Of a stretch of DNA of 5,558 nt, positions 4,790 to 5,558 are shown piece after piece. The notes beneath the pieces were generated by a model. It saw only the letters and a list, made by a program, of their open reading frames with translations. It was not told the origin of the DNA and ran no database searches. The position numbers and the translations under genes are program-made. Origin of the DNA: CAZPZZ01 sp964591245 (GTDB lineage Bacteria; Acidobacteriota; Vicinamibacteria; Vicinamibacterales; UBA8438); NCBI GenBank assembly GCA_964591245.1, contig CAZPZZ010000216.1, positions 1-5,558 of the forward strand, read 5' to 3'. Numbering within the stretch: the stretch's first letter is position 1; every line of letters starts with the position of its first letter.

Positions 4790-5558
4790 TCAGCCTACCT
4801 CGACCAGGCCAAATCGTTCAGCCCACTCAGCCCCAAGACGGGCCCGCAGTGATGCCGTGTCGTCATTCCGTAAAGCCACATCGGCATCCTCCCTCGCAAG
4901 CTCCAAGAACTCGTGGTCACGGATCAAATCCGCCACGCGCAGTACGGGAACACCTGATTGCTTCGTACCCAAGATTTCACCTGGCCCTCGTTGCTGCAGG
5001 TCGCGCTCTGCAATCACGAAACCATCGGTTGTCTCAACCATCGCGGCCAGACGGCTGTGGGCGGACGCGCTCAACCGTCCCCGATGAAGGAGCCGGCAAT
5101 ACGCCTGGTGCCTTCCGCGCCCAACGCGACCTCGCAACTGGTGCAACTGCGCCAACCCAAAACGCTCAGCATGCTCGACCACCATGACCGTGGCGTTTGG
5201 CACATCAACTCCCACCTCGATGACGGTCGTCGAAACGAGCAGACTGATCTGCCCCTCAGCGAAATGACGCATAACCGTTTCGCGTTCATCCGCCTTCATT
5301 CGACCGTGCAGCAATCCAACCGAATGAGCCGAAAACCGCGACGTGAGTGTCGTCGCCATCTCCGTCGCTGACTTCAGATCAAGTTTCCCTGACTCTTCAA
5401 TGATCGGATAGACGACATACGCCTGCCTCCCCGCGTCCAGCTCTTGTCCCACCAGGTCGTACACGTACTCACGACGTGCATCCGGATCGAGCGTCGTCTG
5501 TACCGGAACTCGGCCTGGGGGAAGTTCTCGAATAACAGAAACATCGAGATCACCATAG
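4790..5558 (-). CDS. recG: ATP-dependent DNA helicase RecG, C-terminal part (runs off right edge)
   Basis: RecG is a superfamily 2 helicase that remodels stalled replication forks and branch-migrates Holliday junctions. The window holds the last 255 residues; the frame is open to the right edge, so the gene continues outside. The GTG at 5464 is internal, since family sequence continues upstream of it. The visible part begins YGDLDVSVIRELPPGR, just after where the TATPIPR motif III would be. It continues through YVVYPIIEES (38-47), LLHGRM (82-87), STTVIEVGVDVPNA (109-122, motif V) and QLRGRVGRG (140-148, motif VI with arginine finger). The RecG/Mfd TRG region, DGFVIAERDLQQRGPGEILG (178-197), ends the core and KQSGVP follows, a RecG-type ending that separates it from Mfd. 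The missing N-terminus would hold the wedge domain and motifs I-III. It is the first visible gene of the recG-rsmD-coaD cluster. Confidence 0.96.
   Translation of the reverse strand, partial: YGDLDVSVIRELPPGRVPVQTTLDPDARREYVYDLVGQELDAGRQAYVVYPIIEESGKLDLKSATEMATTLTSRFSAHSVGLLHGRMKADERETVMRHFAEGQISLLVSTTVIEVGVDVPNATVMVVEHAERFGLAQLHQLRGRVGRGRHQAYCRLLHRGRLSASAHSRLAAMVETTDGFVIAERDLQQRGPGEILGTKQSGVPVLRVADLIRDHEFLELAREDADVALRNDDTASLRARLGAEWAERFGLVEVG

Noticed and set aside
4504..5187. Long plus-strand frame (227 codons) opposite rsmD and recG.
   Set aside because: It is a codon-bias shadow of two clearly recognisable minus-strand genes, with no domain of its own.
5374..5558. Possible start of RecG at the GTG at 5464, which would make it a short protein.
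   Set aside because: The frame continues upstream to the window edge with clear RecG sequence (GDLDVS, ELPPGR), so the GTG is internal and the gene is cut only by the window.

Overview
The window looks like ordinary bacterial chromosome, moderately GC-rich by eye (roughly 55-60%). Third codon positions are G/C-biased and the genes are tightly packed. The run recG - rsmD - coaD - class I aminotransferase is a housekeeping order I associate with Acidobacteriota (Vicinamibacteria-like genomes) and some other deep-branching phyla. That placement is an inference from gene order and protein flavour and is not proven here. I see no insertion sequence, CRISPR array, tRNA, rRNA, phage gene or toxin/defence gene.

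Layout, right to left on the minus strand: the C-terminal 255 residues of the helicase RecG (4790-5558, N-terminal part outside the window). Five bases later comes rsmD (4239-4784, GTG start), the 16S rRNA m2G966 methyltransferase. A 96-base gap with a small hairpin and a possible promoter follows, then coaD (3627-4142), phosphopantetheine adenylyltransferase. Overlapping the coaD stop is an aspartate-type PLP aminotransferase (2459-3634). The products serve replication-fork repair, ribosome maturation, coenzyme A synthesis and amino-acid metabolism, so the cluster is a conserved operon-like array and not one pathway.

Convergent to it is one plus-strand gene (690-2462), a 13-helix ArnT/PMT-like membrane glycosyltransferase. 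Its stop codon and that of the aminotransferase share the palindrome CTAG. Divergent from it, on the minus strand, is a 131-residue CoA-binding Rossmann protein (237-632).

The two divergent genes are 57 bases apart. Each has a -10-like hexamer exactly six bases before its start codon, which suggests leaderless transcripts. Beyond the CoA-binding gene, a near-consensus sigma-70 promoter (TTGACA, 17-base spacer, TATACT) overlaps that gene's stop codon and has a 10-bp palindrome in its spacer. It points at a truncated minus-strand reading frame at the left edge (1-117) with a hydrophilic, probably disordered N-terminus.

I found no clearly new multi-gene system. The most interesting signals are regulatory: the divergent leaderless-looking promoters and the strong promoter with a possible operator in its spacer.
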